A stretch of DNA of 64,000 bases from SZAS-18 sp038322235 (GTDB taxonomy: Bacteria > Verrucomicrobiota > Verrucomicrobiia > Chthoniobacterales > SZAS-18), in NCBI GenBank assembly GCA_038322235.1, contig JBBQFQ010000004.1, positions 102,457 to 166,456 on the forward strand, read 5' to 3'. A program made the position numbers and the translations under genes. The notes beneath the pieces were generated by a model. That model was not told where the DNA came from. It worked only from the letters and a program-made list of their open reading frames with translations, and ran no database searches. Shown piece after piece: positions 7,547 to 16,320 of the stretch. Each line of letters begins with the position of its first letter. Position 1 is the first letter of the stretch.

Positions 7547-7891
7547 TCCTCCCGCACTCTGTTTCGGATTGAAGAAGTGGTGGGAGGCCGTTACCGAAGT
7601 TCCATGATCAAGCCCTTCCACGCGGATCCGGTTCCACGACTTCGCCAACCGTCGCCCCGCGCCTCCCGGACGAGCCCACGGCGCGCCGTTTCGTAGTTGA
7701 TGTCGGCGTCACTCCAGACGCTCGCCGTGGCGGGACCGTTCCGTTCCGCCCCGCCCGCCGGCTCAACGTGCCTCGATTTTCCTGTCCTGACGGGACCAGC
7801 GAAAAGGCCGAATCGCTCTCCCGCCGCGATTCTCTTGCAACCAATTCGGGAACGCCGGGTCTCAAGAGTACCGCCTTCCACCCCGGCTGAG
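7547..7891. other. Region without a supported gene
   Basis: Long frames on the minus strand here are continuations of antisense frames of the DUF2059 gene. I see no convincing gene, RNA or repeat in these 345 bases. Confidence 0.4.
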
Positions 7892-8077
7892 ATGAAAACC
7901 TCCCTGATCGCCTCGCTTTTCGGAGTCACGCTCGGGGCGACCGGTCTCACGATCGCCCAACTCTTTCGCACCACGGCGCGCATTCTTCCCACTCGCGAGA
8001 CGTGGGCCAAGGCGCCCTCGAGCGATTCGGGGCGCTCTCGCCCGCGGGCCGCCACGTGGGGAAGATCGCAAGACTGA
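7892..8077 (+). CDS. Possible small exported or membrane protein (61 residues)
   Basis: An ATG at 7892 opens a frame with a hydrophobic N-terminus (MKTSLIASLFGVTLGATGL) followed by a basic, Ser/Arg-rich tail. The N-terminus resembles a membrane anchor or signal peptide. No family is recognised, and it ends 140 bases before the DUF2059 gene. The tail composition makes a chance frame possible. Confidence 0.35.
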   Translation: MKTSLIASLFGVTLGATGLTIAQLFRTTARILPTRETWAKAPSSDSGRSRPRAATWGRSQD

Positions 8078-8217
8078 TCCGGGATCTTCGCGGCGCCCCA
8101 AGGCGGTGCTGTCCGGAGCTGACTTTTCGATCGCCAAAACCCCGTCCCGGTGGCCCACGAGACGAGCGCCTGGGCGGGACAGCTTGCCCGGCGAGGGTTG
8201 TCGATGTCTCGTGCCCG

Positions 8218-8751
8218 ATGAAGTTGCGTCTCCTTTCGGGCGTTTGCGCCCTCACCATTCTCCTCACGCAGGCCGCCGCCGGGGCCGTTCCCTCGGACGC
8301 ATCGATCCGCGAGCTGCTCAAGCTCACCAAAGCGGAAGCGATGGTCGAGACGATCTTCAATCAGGTCGAGGGAATGCAGAAGCAGCTGCTCCAGCAGATG
8401 AGCGCGGACAAGAGCCTGCCGGATGGCCCGACCCTCGCGGAGAAGGTCCGGACCCGCACGACGGCCGTCATGCGCGCGGAGCTTTCCTGGGACGTACTCG
8501 AACCGCTCTATCTCCAGGTCTATCGCGAGACATTCACCGACGAGGAAGTCGAAGCGATGCTCGTCTTTTACCGCACCCCGCTCGGCCAGTCGGTCCTGAG
8601 CAAACTTCCCCAAGTGATGCAGCGCTCGATCGCCGGAGTCCAGCAACGGATGGAGCCGATCGTGCGCAAGCTCCAGGAGGTCGTCCGTCAGACGGTCGAC
8701 GACGCGAAGGCCGAGGCCGCGAAAAAGGTACCGGAACCGAAGAAGCCATAG
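8218..8751 (+). CDS. DUF2059 domain exported protein
   Basis: The 177-residue protein starts with a signal peptide (MKLRLLSGVCALTILLTQAAAGA). A helical domain typical of DUF2059 follows: IRELLKLTKAEAMVETIFNQ at the start and VYRETFTDEEVEAMLVFYRTPLGQSV in the middle. A charged lysine-rich tail ends it. The ATG at 8218 is preferred because longer upstream translation lacks protein character. DUF2059 proteins are periplasmic and functionally uncharacterised. The gene converges with sppA, with 96 bases between the stops. Confidence 0.8.
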   Translation: MKLRLLSGVCALTILLTQAAAGAVPSDASIRELLKLTKAEAMVETIFNQVEGMQKQLLQQMSADKSLPDGPTLAEKVRTRTTAVMRAELSWDVLEPLYLQVYRETFTDEEVEAMLVFYRTPLGQSVLSKLPQVMQRSIAGVQQRMEPIVRKLQEVVRQTVDDAKAEAAKKVPEPKKP

Positions 8752-8847
8752 AAGATTGTCGGGGTCACCGGGAGGCCCCCGCAAGCGTCGATCAGGCTTG
8801 AACGCGGGCGGCGCGAAACGCGCCGTGCCGCGGAATCGTCGAAAGCT

Positions 8848-10728
8848 CTACCACACTTCCCCGGGGAAGTACGCGTAGACGCCATTGGGATCATTGAACT
8901 TCATCAGCAGGCCGAAGCCGCGCAGTTCCTCACCCAGCATGCGAACCGCCGCCGGGACGGGCGGAGGTTCGGGTTCGTTGATCTCGATGCCACAGACCCG
9001 GGCGATGCGCGCCTGGCCCTTCATGAGGCCGGCGAAGAACCGCTCGGGGAAGGTCTTCTCTTCTTCGACCCACCAAACGCGCGAGTCCTTCGGAAGCTGC
9101 GCCATCTGCCGGGCCGACGCGATGGCGTCGGTCAGACCGCCGAGCTTGTCGACGAGCTTGCGCTGCAAGGCATCGGCCCCACTCCAGACGCGGCCACGAG
9201 CGATCTTGTCCACGTCGTCGCGCGACATCTTCCGAGCCTCGGCCACCCGGCTGAGGAATTCCTCGTATCCGTGATCAATCGCGGACTGGATGATCTTGCC
9301 GACCTCGGGCTTGAAGGGGCGATCCGGACGGAGAGCGCCGGAGAGCGGGGTGGTGCCGACGCCATCGACGTGAACGCCGAGGAAGCGGGACAGCGTCCGA
9401 TCAAGGCTCGGAAACATCCCGAAGATGCCGATGGATCCGGTAATCGTTTCGGGGCTGGCCCAGATTTCATCGGAGGCGGTGGAGATCCAGTAACCCCCGG
9501 AAGCGGCGAGCGTTCCCATCGAAACCACCACCTTTTTGCCGGCCTGCCGTGCGAGCACGAGCTCGCGTCGGATCACCTCCGAGGCAAAGGCGCTGCCTCC
9601 CGGGCTGTCCACCCGGAGGACGATCGCTTTCACCTTGTCATCCTGACGCGCCTTCCGAATGAGCTTTGCGGTCGAGTCGCCGCCGATGACGCCCGCCGGG
9701 TGCTTGCCATCGAGGATCTCCCCCTTCGCCACGATCACGGCGACGGCATCGCCACTTCCGCGGGATCCCGTCCGGTCTCCGCCCTTCGCCTCGAGATAAT
9801 CCCGGACCGAGACCTGGTTGAACGACTTCTCCTTTTTGTCCTCCCCAGCGAGGGCGATCATGCGCGCGCGCAGCTCATCCCGGTAGGCGAGCTTGTCGAC
9901 GAGCTTCGCTTCGAGAGCCATCTTCGCCGTGTCGCCCTTCAGGGCGTCCATGCGCTCGCCCATGTGTTCGATGTAGCCCTTGATGTCCTCGGGCTTCAAC
10001 TTGCGCGCGGCCGCCACGTCGCGGAGCCACGCGCTCCAGAGGTCGTTGAGCCATTTGGCGTCCGCCTCCTTCGCCTCGGGTGACATGTCATTCCGGAGGT
10101 AGGGCTCGACCGCCGACTTATACTCACCCACCCGAAAAACGTGGATGTCGATATCGAGGCGGTCGAGGCCGTCCTTGTAGTAATTCCGCCAGCGTCCGAG
10201 CCCGTCGAAGAACGCCAACCCTTGAGGCGAGAGCCAGACTTCGTCCGCCGTGACTGCGAGGTAATACGGCGCCTGCTGGTACGAATCGGCGTAGGCAATG
10301 ACCTTCTTGCCGCTCTTTTTGAAATCGAGCAGCGCCGCGCGCAGATCTTCGAGCTTCGTCATGCCCAGACCGCCGCCGCTCATGTGATTGAGGTCGAGAT
10401 AGACGCAGGTGATGCGCGCATCGTCCTTCGCGGCAGCGAGCGCGTCGACGAGATCCTTGAGCAACGTCTCCTCCTTCGGCCCCGAGACCACGCTTTCGAG
10501 AATCGCCTGTCCGGAACGCGCCGAGAGTTGCTCGACGAGATCCCCCTTCGGATCGAGGACGAGGGCGCCCGATGACGGCACCTTCGGCCCGCCCGCCACC
10601 ATGGCCGCCAGCAAGCCGACGACGAGGGCAAGGAAGAGCAGATTCAGGGCGACCCGGCGCGAGGCGTCGAGGCCTTGCCAGAATCCGCCAAGGAAGCGAC
10701 GGGGAAGTGAACGGGGTTTAGGGTCCAT
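8848..10728 (-). CDS. sppA: Signal peptide peptidase SppA, 67K type
   Basis: This 626-residue membrane serine protease (family S49) cleaves leftover signal peptides in the inner membrane. One N-terminal membrane segment (LNLLFLALVVGLLAAMVA) precedes two homologous S49 domains, as in the long E. coli-type enzyme. The C-terminal domain has VLRVDSPGGSAFAS and the nucleophile motif TLAASGGYWIST at about residue 410, then GSIGIFG. The N-terminal domain supplies the general-base lysine in this family. The start at 10726-10728 is the first Met before the membrane helix; longer frames upstream look non-coding. Confidence 0.92.
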   Translation of the reverse strand: MDPKPRSLPRRFLGGFWQGLDASRRVALNLLFLALVVGLLAAMVAGGPKVPSSGALVLDPKGDLVEQLSARSGQAILESVVSGPKEETLLKDLVDALAAAKDDARITCVYLDLNHMSGGGLGMTKLEDLRAALLDFKKSGKKVIAYADSYQQAPYYLAVTADEVWLSPQGLAFFDGLGRWRNYYKDGLDRLDIDIHVFRVGEYKSAVEPYLRNDMSPEAKEADAKWLNDLWSAWLRDVAAARKLKPEDIKGYIEHMGERMDALKGDTAKMALEAKLVDKLAYRDELRARMIALAGEDKKEKSFNQVSVRDYLEAKGGDRTGSRGSGDAVAVIVAKGEILDGKHPAGVIGGDSTAKLIRKARQDDKVKAIVLRVDSPGGSAFASEVIRRELVLARQAGKKVVVSMGTLAASGGYWISTASDEIWASPETITGSIGIFGMFPSLDRTLSRFLGVHVDGVGTTPLSGALRPDRPFKPEVGKIIQSAIDHGYEEFLSRVAEARKMSRDDVDKIARGRVWSGADALQRKLVDKLGGLTDAIASARQMAQLPKDSRVWWVEEEKTFPERFFAGLMKGQARIARVCGIEINEPEPPPVPAAVRMLGEELRGFGLLMKFNDPNGVYAYFPGEVW

Positions 10729-10928
10729 GGAGAAAAAGGAAGCAGGAGGAAGGGCGAAGGGACAGGCTGGCAGTGACGGGCGGTGCCTTCGTTCGACGCC
10801 GGGAGCAAGGAGACACTTGAGATCGTGCAGGATTCGCGGGGAATCGGGGCGAACGCGCAAGGATCGCGGAGTCGTCTCGTGCCGCTCCGACAGATCCAGT
10901 CTGGTGCCGAACCGCGAAGATATGGATC

Positions 10929-11825
10929 ATGAGCGATCTCCTGCACTCCTGGCCGATGTCCGTACCTGTCTCGGAAAACTCGAAATTGACTCCCCGTGAC
11001 GAAGTCACGCGGGAGCCGCGGATGGTGACGGCCGACGGCCGACGCATCCGGATTGCGACGCGGCCCGGGGCACCCGGACAGAGACCGCTCGTGATGTTCA
11101 ACGGCATCGGCGCGAATCTGGAATTGCTCGAGCCGTTCGTTGACGCCATCGACCCGAGGATCCCTGTCCTGCGCTTCGACGTGCCGGGGACAGGCGGCTC
11201 GCCGACATCGTGGTTTCCGTACCGCTTCAAAGGGCTGGCGCGAGCGGTCGCGGCGATCTGTGACCAACTCGGGTACGCCGAGGTCGATGTCTTCGGGATC
11301 TCCTGGGGCGGGGCGGCCGCCCAGCAGTTCGCCCACCAATTCCCGGCGCGCTGCCGGCGCCTGATCCTCGCCGCGACCTCACCCGGAGCCGTGATGGTGC
11401 CGGCGAGCCCAAAGGTCCTCATCAAGATGATCAGCCCGCTGCGTTATCTCCGACCTGGATACATGAAAGAGATCGCCCCGATCATCTACGGCGGCGACTT
11501 CCGAGCGCATCCCGAGCGGCTCAATGATTTCATGCGCCTGCTGCGTCCCGGGACGCCGCTCGGCTACTTCTGGCAGCTTTTCGCCGGCTGGGGCTGGACG
11601 AGCATCTTCTGGCTCCATCGGCTCCGGCAGCCCACGCTCTTGCTCGCGGGAACCGACGACCCGCTCATTCGGATGATCAACATGAAGGTCATGGCGAAAC
11701 TGATCCCGCACTCCCGGCTCGTGACCTTCGACTGCGGCCATCTCTTCATCATGACTCGCACGGCCCAGGTCGCGCGGGAGATCGGAGAGTTCCTCACCGC
11801 CCCGGATGAGCCGAGCGCGGCCTGA
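10929..11825 (+). CDS. phaZ: Poly(3-hydroxyalkanoate) depolymerase, intracellular alpha/beta hydrolase
   Basis: The 298-residue protein has the alpha/beta hydrolase fold: an oxyanion-loop segment FNGIGANLELLEPF, the nucleophile elbow GISWGGAAAQQ, the acid in LLAGTDDPL, and the histidine in DCGHLF. The stretches LILAATSPGAVMVP, IAPIIYGGDF and WQLFAGWGWTSI match the intracellular PHA depolymerase family of pseudomonads closely. It should release hydroxyacid monomers from storage granules. No PHA synthase or phasin lies in the window, so the substrate is inferred from the family. Confidence 0.85.
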   Translation: MSDLLHSWPMSVPVSENSKLTPRDEVTREPRMVTADGRRIRIATRPGAPGQRPLVMFNGIGANLELLEPFVDAIDPRIPVLRFDVPGTGGSPTSWFPYRFKGLARAVAAICDQLGYAEVDVFGISWGGAAAQQFAHQFPARCRRLILAATSPGAVMVPASPKVLIKMISPLRYLRPGYMKEIAPIIYGGDFRAHPERLNDFMRLLRPGTPLGYFWQLFAGWGWTSIFWLHRLRQPTLLLAGTDDPLIRMINMKVMAKLIPHSRLVTFDCGHLFIMTRTAQVAREIGEFLTAPDEPSAA

Positions 11826-11830
11826 CGCTC

Positions 11831-11860
11831 GCGCTTCCTAAACCCGGAAGAGCGCGTTTT
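11831..11860 (+). terminator. Rho-independent terminator candidate after phaZ
   Basis: GCGCTTCC (11831-11838) and GGAAGAGCGC (11846-11855) form a stem with a small bulge, followed by TTTT. It starts five bases after the phaZ stop and overlaps the 3' end of the convergent gene, so it may serve both. Confidence 0.45.
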
Positions 11861-12218
11861 CGCTCACGAAGAGATTGCGCGTGCGGAACGCCGCCGGGCT
11901 CTCAAGGAGCAGGATGGTTCGGAGCGAAGCGAGCGGACTGGCAAACCACGGCAGGCGGAGTCTGCGGGCTTCGGTGAAGGTCCAGGTCGGCTGGGAGAGC
12001 GAAAAGCGTCGCGCAAGGTCCTCCGCCGTGGCGGCGAGGTACGCATCGTGCACCCGGCCCAATTCGCCGAAGTGAGGCGCGAGTAACGCGGGTTCGGCGG
12101 TGAGACTGCCTTCCTGCGGATTCGCATAAAACCCGTCGAGGAAGTTGGCCAGGCAGAAATCCAATCGGTCACCCCCGAGCGCTCGCTCCGCGACCTCGCT
12201 CAACGACGAGGGCCTCAC
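11838..12218 (-). CDS. Hypothetical partner of the nucleotidyltransferase
   Basis: This 126-residue protein begins at a GTG that overlaps the nucleotidyltransferase stop by four bases (GTGA), so the two are translated together. It is mostly helical and ends with RTRNLFVSENALFRV, an ending I associate with small proteins encoded beside DUF6036-type nucleotidyltransferases. The pairing suggests the second half of a toxin-antitoxin-like or RNA-modifying module, but which partner would be toxic cannot be told from the sequence. Confidence 0.6.
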   Translation of the reverse strand: MRPSSLSEVAERALGGDRLDFCLANFLDGFYANPQEGSLTAEPALLAPHFGELGRVHDAYLAATAEDLARRFSLSQPTWTFTEARRLRLPWFASPLASLRTILLLESPAAFRTRNLFVSENALFRV

Positions 12219-12781
12219 AGGGCGCCCTCCTCGAACAAGCCCTCGACCAAGAACTGGGCCTTCACGGGAATTTGGTTCGCCGGGTAGTAGTGGGAAACGG
12301 TCTCCAGGACCGAGTCGGGAGACCCCAGTTTCAGATGCCGGATGAGGAACGCAATGTCGGCCACATCGGACGGCTCACCAGGGTTCACTCCGAGACGGGC
12401 GGCCATGCACTTCATCGCGAGCAGATACTCCGGGACTGGCATCGTCAGACGAAGGTGCTGAAATTGGGGGAGCCCGCCAGGCGTGGTCTCGTGCCTTTCG
12501 GACAGAAATCCTTTCACGCCGTCATTCAGCCAGTCTGCCGACAAATCGTGCGCTTCGGCAATTTGGCGGGCTAGCTCGCGGATAATCGCGGTTGGCTGGA
12601 AGAGGGCATCGACGTCCTTCGTCGAAAGACGCGCATTGAACGCGAGAACCATCGCCGTCCCTCCGAAGAGACAGATCTCCCCCGTGACGCCGCGCTTCCC
12701 CAATTCGTCCGACAGCGCGGCGAACGCCGCGACGATCGCCTCGCGGGTGAGGGCCGAGTCTCCGGGTTGCGACTTGGACAT
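12215..12781 (-). CDS. Nucleotidyltransferase-fold protein (DUF6036/AbiEii-like)
   Basis: The 188-residue protein has the minimal nucleotidyltransferase signature FGGTAMVLAF followed by STKDVDALF, in which the GG and D-x-D-type residues bind nucleotide and metal. A helical C-terminal part follows, with EYLLAMKCMAARLG and SDVADIAFLIRHL as in AbiEii/DUF1814 relatives. Members often act as toxins that modify tRNA or proteins, paired with a small partner. Here the partner is the overlapping downstream gene. The start at 12779-12781 (MSKSQ) is preferred over an upstream start that adds 12 residues. Confidence 0.7.
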   Translation of the reverse strand: MSKSQPGDSALTREAIVAAFAALSDELGKRGVTGEICLFGGTAMVLAFNARLSTKDVDALFQPTAIIRELARQIAEAHDLSADWLNDGVKGFLSERHETTPGGLPQFQHLRLTMPVPEYLLAMKCMAARLGVNPGEPSDVADIAFLIRHLKLGSPDSVLETVSHYYPANQIPVKAQFLVEGLFEEGAL

Positions 12782-12964
12782 GCGAGGAGGGATGAGCAGG
12801 AATGGTGACACGACCATCGGCCGAGTCGACTTCGATCACGCTCCCCGACCACCGGCTGGCGCCCCGCCGATTCCAGCCTCCCACGATCCCGCTTGCGTGG
12901 CTGGGCTCGCCCGCGAGACTCGGAATCCTCCGATTTTCGGACCTAGGTGTGTCAGACCGCTAGC

Positions 12965-15025
12965 ATGACTTCAAATAAGCCGCGGCGAAAAACCACGTTT
13001 CAGGCGGCCTTGCTCCGGCTGCTGCTCGGCACGCTACTTCTCACGGTCGGGGGAATCGGCGTCCTCGTTTACTACAACTCGATCCGCGCCATCGAGGCGC
13101 TGCGGAAACAGCATTTTCAGCTGATCTCAATCGCGGTGGCCCGCGAAGTTCAGGAGTTCTTCAAACCGGCCTACCGTACGCTCTTCGAACTCCAAACCCT
13201 CGGTGAGCGCGATCTGCTCCCGCTGGATGATCCTGCGCTCCTCGGGGCGCTCTTCGCGGAACGCATCCGGTACATTCCGTCGGTGAGCTGGATGAGCTAT
13301 TCCGACCTCGCCTCCGGGCGCTTTGTCGGAGTCTGGCGCTCCCCGCGTGGAAGCATTGTCCTAAACCGCTCTGCTCCGACGGAGAACGCCGGACGGCCGA
13401 CGGAAATGGTCCTGAATGCGGATGGCAGCAGCGAACCCTTCGAGCATGAACTGCCGGGCGGATACGATCCGCGGGAAAAGCCATGGTTCCGCGGTGCTCT
13501 GAAGTCGAACGGTGTCTTTTGGTCGGAGATCTATACGTTTGCCGAAGGCCGCAGGGGGATTTCCGCATCCCTCAAATGCATGGACCGGAAAACCGGCGAA
13601 CCCCGGGGCGTCCTGACGGCGGATTTTTTCCTCGATGACATCACGGCCTTTCTCTCGCGGATCGATCCGGAGCATCGACGCATGCTGCTGGCGCTCACGC
13701 AGACGGGAGAGGTCTTTGGGCTGTCCTCGACGCTGATCGCACCCGCGAAGGAGGCCATTCGCCAGATGCGCCAGATTGCGCCCTCCGCGCTGCAAGGCAT
13801 GGACGCGGGCCACCCGGTGACCGTGCCACTGAACTTTCCCGGCGAGGAGGGTGAGATGGTCTTCGCGTCCTCGCCGGTGGACGGAAATTTTCAGCTGATC
13901 ACCGGGGTCGGCACCCCCGACGCGGAGTTCCTCGGAGCGGTCCGCGCGAACGCCCAGCTCACTCTCGTCATTGGAATCCTCGCCTTGGCGGCGGCGGCCG
14001 TGGCCTCGATCATTCTCGCGCGGCGGCTCGGCGGGATGCTCGGGGCGATTTCCCACGAGCTCGAGGAAGTCGGACAATTCCAGCTCACCCCGAGGCCTTG
14101 GCGGGAGACGTCCCTGCGGGAGATCGATGTCGTGCACGATTCCGTCGATCGCATGAAGGCGGGTCTGCGTTCCTTCGGACGGTACGTGCCGCGCCAGCTC
14201 GTGCGCGAGCTGCTCGCCCAGGGAACGGAAGCGCGGCTGGGCGGTGAAACGCGGGAACTGACGGTCTTCTTTTCGGATATCGCCGGTTTTACTGGCATCT
14301 CCGAGAAGATGACGCCGACTCAGCTCGTCGAACAGCTAGGGGACTACCTCGCGCTCGTGACGGCGCGTCTCGAAGAGGAACGAGGCACGATCGACAAGTT
14401 CATGGGCGATGGCGTGCTGGCCTTCTTCAACGCTCCCCAACGGGTCGCCGACCACCCGCGGCACGCCTGCCGGGCGGCCTGCGCGCTGCAGCGCGTCCTC
14501 GATGCCACGGTGGGGACGGCGGCGCGCCCCGTCTTCCGCACCCGCATCGGGCTCCACACGGGAGAAGTGCTGGTGGGGAATATCGGCACCCCGGAACGAT
14601 TTGCTTACACAATCATCGGTGATGCGGTGAATCTCGCTTCGCGGCTCGAGAGCCTGAACAAAGCCTACGGCACGCGGATGCTCGCGAGCGAGGACCTCTG
14701 GCGCCAGGTGGCGAACGACTTCGAGTGGCGTCGTCTCGATCGGGTTGCGGTCTATGGCCGGGCCGCCGGAACGGTCGTTTTCGAACTGATGGGGGAAAAA
14801 GGTACGATCGCCGGACCACAGCTGGAGGCGCGCGATGCCTACGAGCGTGGACTCGAGGCGTATTTCCGGCGAGATTTCGACGGCGCCAGCCGGGAATTCC
14901 GGCTCGCGGCCACCCTCCGCCCCGACGACACCGCGGCTCCGCTGCTGGCGGAGCGCGCGGCCCGGCTGCAGGCCGTGGGAGTCCCAGCGGACTGGAACGG
15001 CGTCTACGTCGCGGCCGAGAAATAG
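12965..15025 (+). CDS. Membrane receptor adenylate/guanylate cyclase (class III)
   Basis: The 686-residue protein has a membrane helix near residues 20-43 and a periplasmic dCache/PDC-like sensor (about 45-320, including YDPREKPWFRGA). A second helix (LTLVIGILALAAAAVASII) and a HAMP-like linker lead to a class III cyclase domain from about residue 425. Metal-binding aspartates are seen in FFSDIAGFTGIS (Asp438) and KFMGDGVLAFF, and GDAVNLASRLESL carries the transition-state residues. The C-terminal 60 residues resemble a TPR-like helix pair (YFRRDFDGASREF). It should make cAMP or cGMP in response to an extracytoplasmic ligand. The ATG at 12965 is preferred to a GTG six codons upstream. Confidence 0.88.
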   Translation: MTSNKPRRKTTFQAALLRLLLGTLLLTVGGIGVLVYYNSIRAIEALRKQHFQLISIAVAREVQEFFKPAYRTLFELQTLGERDLLPLDDPALLGALFAERIRYIPSVSWMSYSDLASGRFVGVWRSPRGSIVLNRSAPTENAGRPTEMVLNADGSSEPFEHELPGGYDPREKPWFRGALKSNGVFWSEIYTFAEGRRGISASLKCMDRKTGEPRGVLTADFFLDDITAFLSRIDPEHRRMLLALTQTGEVFGLSSTLIAPAKEAIRQMRQIAPSALQGMDAGHPVTVPLNFPGEEGEMVFASSPVDGNFQLITGVGTPDAEFLGAVRANAQLTLVIGILALAAAAVASIILARRLGGMLGAISHELEEVGQFQLTPRPWRETSLREIDVVHDSVDRMKAGLRSFGRYVPRQLVRELLAQGTEARLGGETRELTVFFSDIAGFTGISEKMTPTQLVEQLGDYLALVTARLEEERGTIDKFMGDGVLAFFNAPQRVADHPRHACRAACALQRVLDATVGTAARPVFRTRIGLHTGEVLVGNIGTPERFAYTIIGDAVNLASRLESLNKAYGTRMLASEDLWRQVANDFEWRRLDRVAVYGRAAGTVVFELMGEKGTIAGPQLEARDAYERGLEAYFRRDFDGASREFRLAATLRPDDTAAPLLAERAARLQAVGVPADWNGVYVAAEK

Positions 15026-15035
15026 CCGTCCGCGT

Positions 15036-15497
15036 TCACTCGACCCCGCGGATGACGGCCTTCGGGATACGGGTCTGACCTCCGTGGGTGAGACCGCTCA
15101 ACTCCGCGCCCAACGGTGATTCAGGTGTGAGGACCGTGATGCTCACGCCCTGGCACCTCACTTCGAGGCCGCCGCCGGCGGGCGCGAGAAAGAACCACGC
15201 GGTCTCGTCCGGAAACTCGAGCTGCACCAGCGCGCTCAATCCGATGGGTGTGCTCCGAGAGAAATCGCGCAGCGGAAGTCGCGCGCAGATGTCCGCCGCT
15301 TCCCCGGCGGCCTGCGCCTGCTTCGCTAACCCGTCGGCGAGATAGTTCTCCTCCGTCGAACGCGTGTCGTATTTCCCCTCCGCCTTGCTGTGCGGGTCGT
15401 TTCCCGTCGCTCGGGCGGTCTGCGAACTCCCGCGCAAGCCTTCAAACTCCGCGCGCAACGCCTCGACGACGGCCTGGAGGACGAGAGCTTTGTTCAC
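15036..15497 (-). CDS. GreA/GreB-related transcription elongation factor-like protein
   Basis: This 153-residue protein has an N-terminal helical region (ALVLQAVVEALRAEFEGLRG) with an acid-poor hairpin (KAEGKYDTRSTEENYLADGLA). A C-terminal FKBP-like domain ends with SPLGAELSGLTHGG, the GreA/Rnk signature near the polymerase-binding surface. Proteins of this group are usually annotated as GreA/B C-terminal domain proteins. Whether it rescues stalled RNA polymerase is not certain, because the basic patch and hairpin-tip acids of true GreA are not obvious. It converges with the cyclase gene, with 10 bases between stops. Confidence 0.65.
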   Translation of the reverse strand: MNKALVLQAVVEALRAEFEGLRGSSQTARATGNDPHSKAEGKYDTRSTEENYLADGLAKQAQAAGEAADICARLPLRDFSRSTPIGLSALVQLEFPDETAWFFLAPAGGGLEVRCQGVSITVLTPESPLGAELSGLTHGGQTRIPKAVIRGVE

Positions 15498-15595
15498 AAG
15501 GGGATGGGAGGATCTCGCGGGTGACGGACGTCGGATCGCAATCCTATTTCATCCCAGCCGGGAAGTAGTAGCATGAAGCACCTCATCGATCACCC

Positions 15596-16288
15596 ATGGA
15601 CAACGATACCCTCAAGGCCGGATGCGCCATTTTCGTCCTCGGAGCCCTCGCCGCGGTGGGAGCTCTCTTCTGGTACCTCGGGCCCGTCTTTGTCATGCTC
15701 GGGATGGGGACCGTCCTCGCGCTGGGGATCGGCGGACTCGTCTACGCCTCGAAATACAGCACGTCGGCCCGGCGTCAGGCCGCTCTGAAGGAGGGGCAGG
15801 TGGCGGAATCGCTCATGGAAATGTTCACCAAGGGCGAGGATCAGCAGATCCAGTCGCTCATTCGCTCGCCGTCGACGCTGAAGCTTCCGGCGGGCGTAAA
15901 GCGCGACAAACTGGTCGACGCCGCGCGGGGACTCGGCCGCGTGCGCAAGGCGGCCCAGTCGACCGTAAACAAGTACATCCCGACCGAGATCAAGGACGAC
16001 GCCGTGCGGCAATGCATCGGTTCAGCCCAGGCACTCTTCAGTCTCTGCGAGCGGCTCACGCTGGCCGCGCAGCTCGGCGGCGATGTGGGCGAAGTGGCCG
16101 AACGGATTTCCGCCGTGAACCACGAATTTCAAACGATCGCGACCGCGACCGAAGGCGTCATGTCCCAGTTCTCCAAGCTCACCCTCGGCGTGAACGACGA
16201 GGCGCTCGAGCAGGCTCGCCGCAACATCGAGTCCGTCGGCTGGCAAGCTGGTGAAATGAATAAGCTGGAGCAACTACTCGCCCAGTAG
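15596..16288 (+). CDS. Hypothetical membrane-anchored protein
   Basis: I do not recognise a family. The 230-residue protein has two N-terminal membrane segments (CAIFVLGALAAVGALFWYLG and VFVMLGMGTVLALGIGGLVY). A cytoplasmic helical part of about 170 residues follows, rich in Ala, Gln and Glu, with heptad-like spacing. The start ATG at 15596 places the first helix properly. It ends at a hairpin shared with recQ, which converges on it. Confidence 0.7.
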   Translation: MDNDTLKAGCAIFVLGALAAVGALFWYLGPVFVMLGMGTVLALGIGGLVYASKYSTSARRQAALKEGQVAESLMEMFTKGEDQQIQSLIRSPSTLKLPAGVKRDKLVDAARGLGRVRKAAQSTVNKYIPTEIKDDAVRQCIGSAQALFSLCERLTLAAQLGGDVGEVAERISAVNHEFQTIATATEGVMSQFSKLTLGVNDEALEQARRNIESVGWQAGEMNKLEQLLAQ

Positions 16289-16307
16289 CGCGCCAGACCG
16301 GGCGCGC
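16288..16307. terminator. Bidirectional hairpin between convergent genes
   Basis: GCGCGCC (16288-16294) pairs with GGCGCGC (within 16300-16307) around a short loop. It lies between the stops of the hypothetical gene and recQ. It lacks a strong U-tract, so termination is an inference from position. Confidence 0.4.
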
Positions 16308-16320
16308 GTGGCAGGATGTT

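Noticed and set aside
7591..8784. 397-residue minus-strand frame
   Set aside because: It is antisense to the DUF2059 gene, which has a signal peptide and family motifs. The antisense product is Arg/His-rich without motifs.
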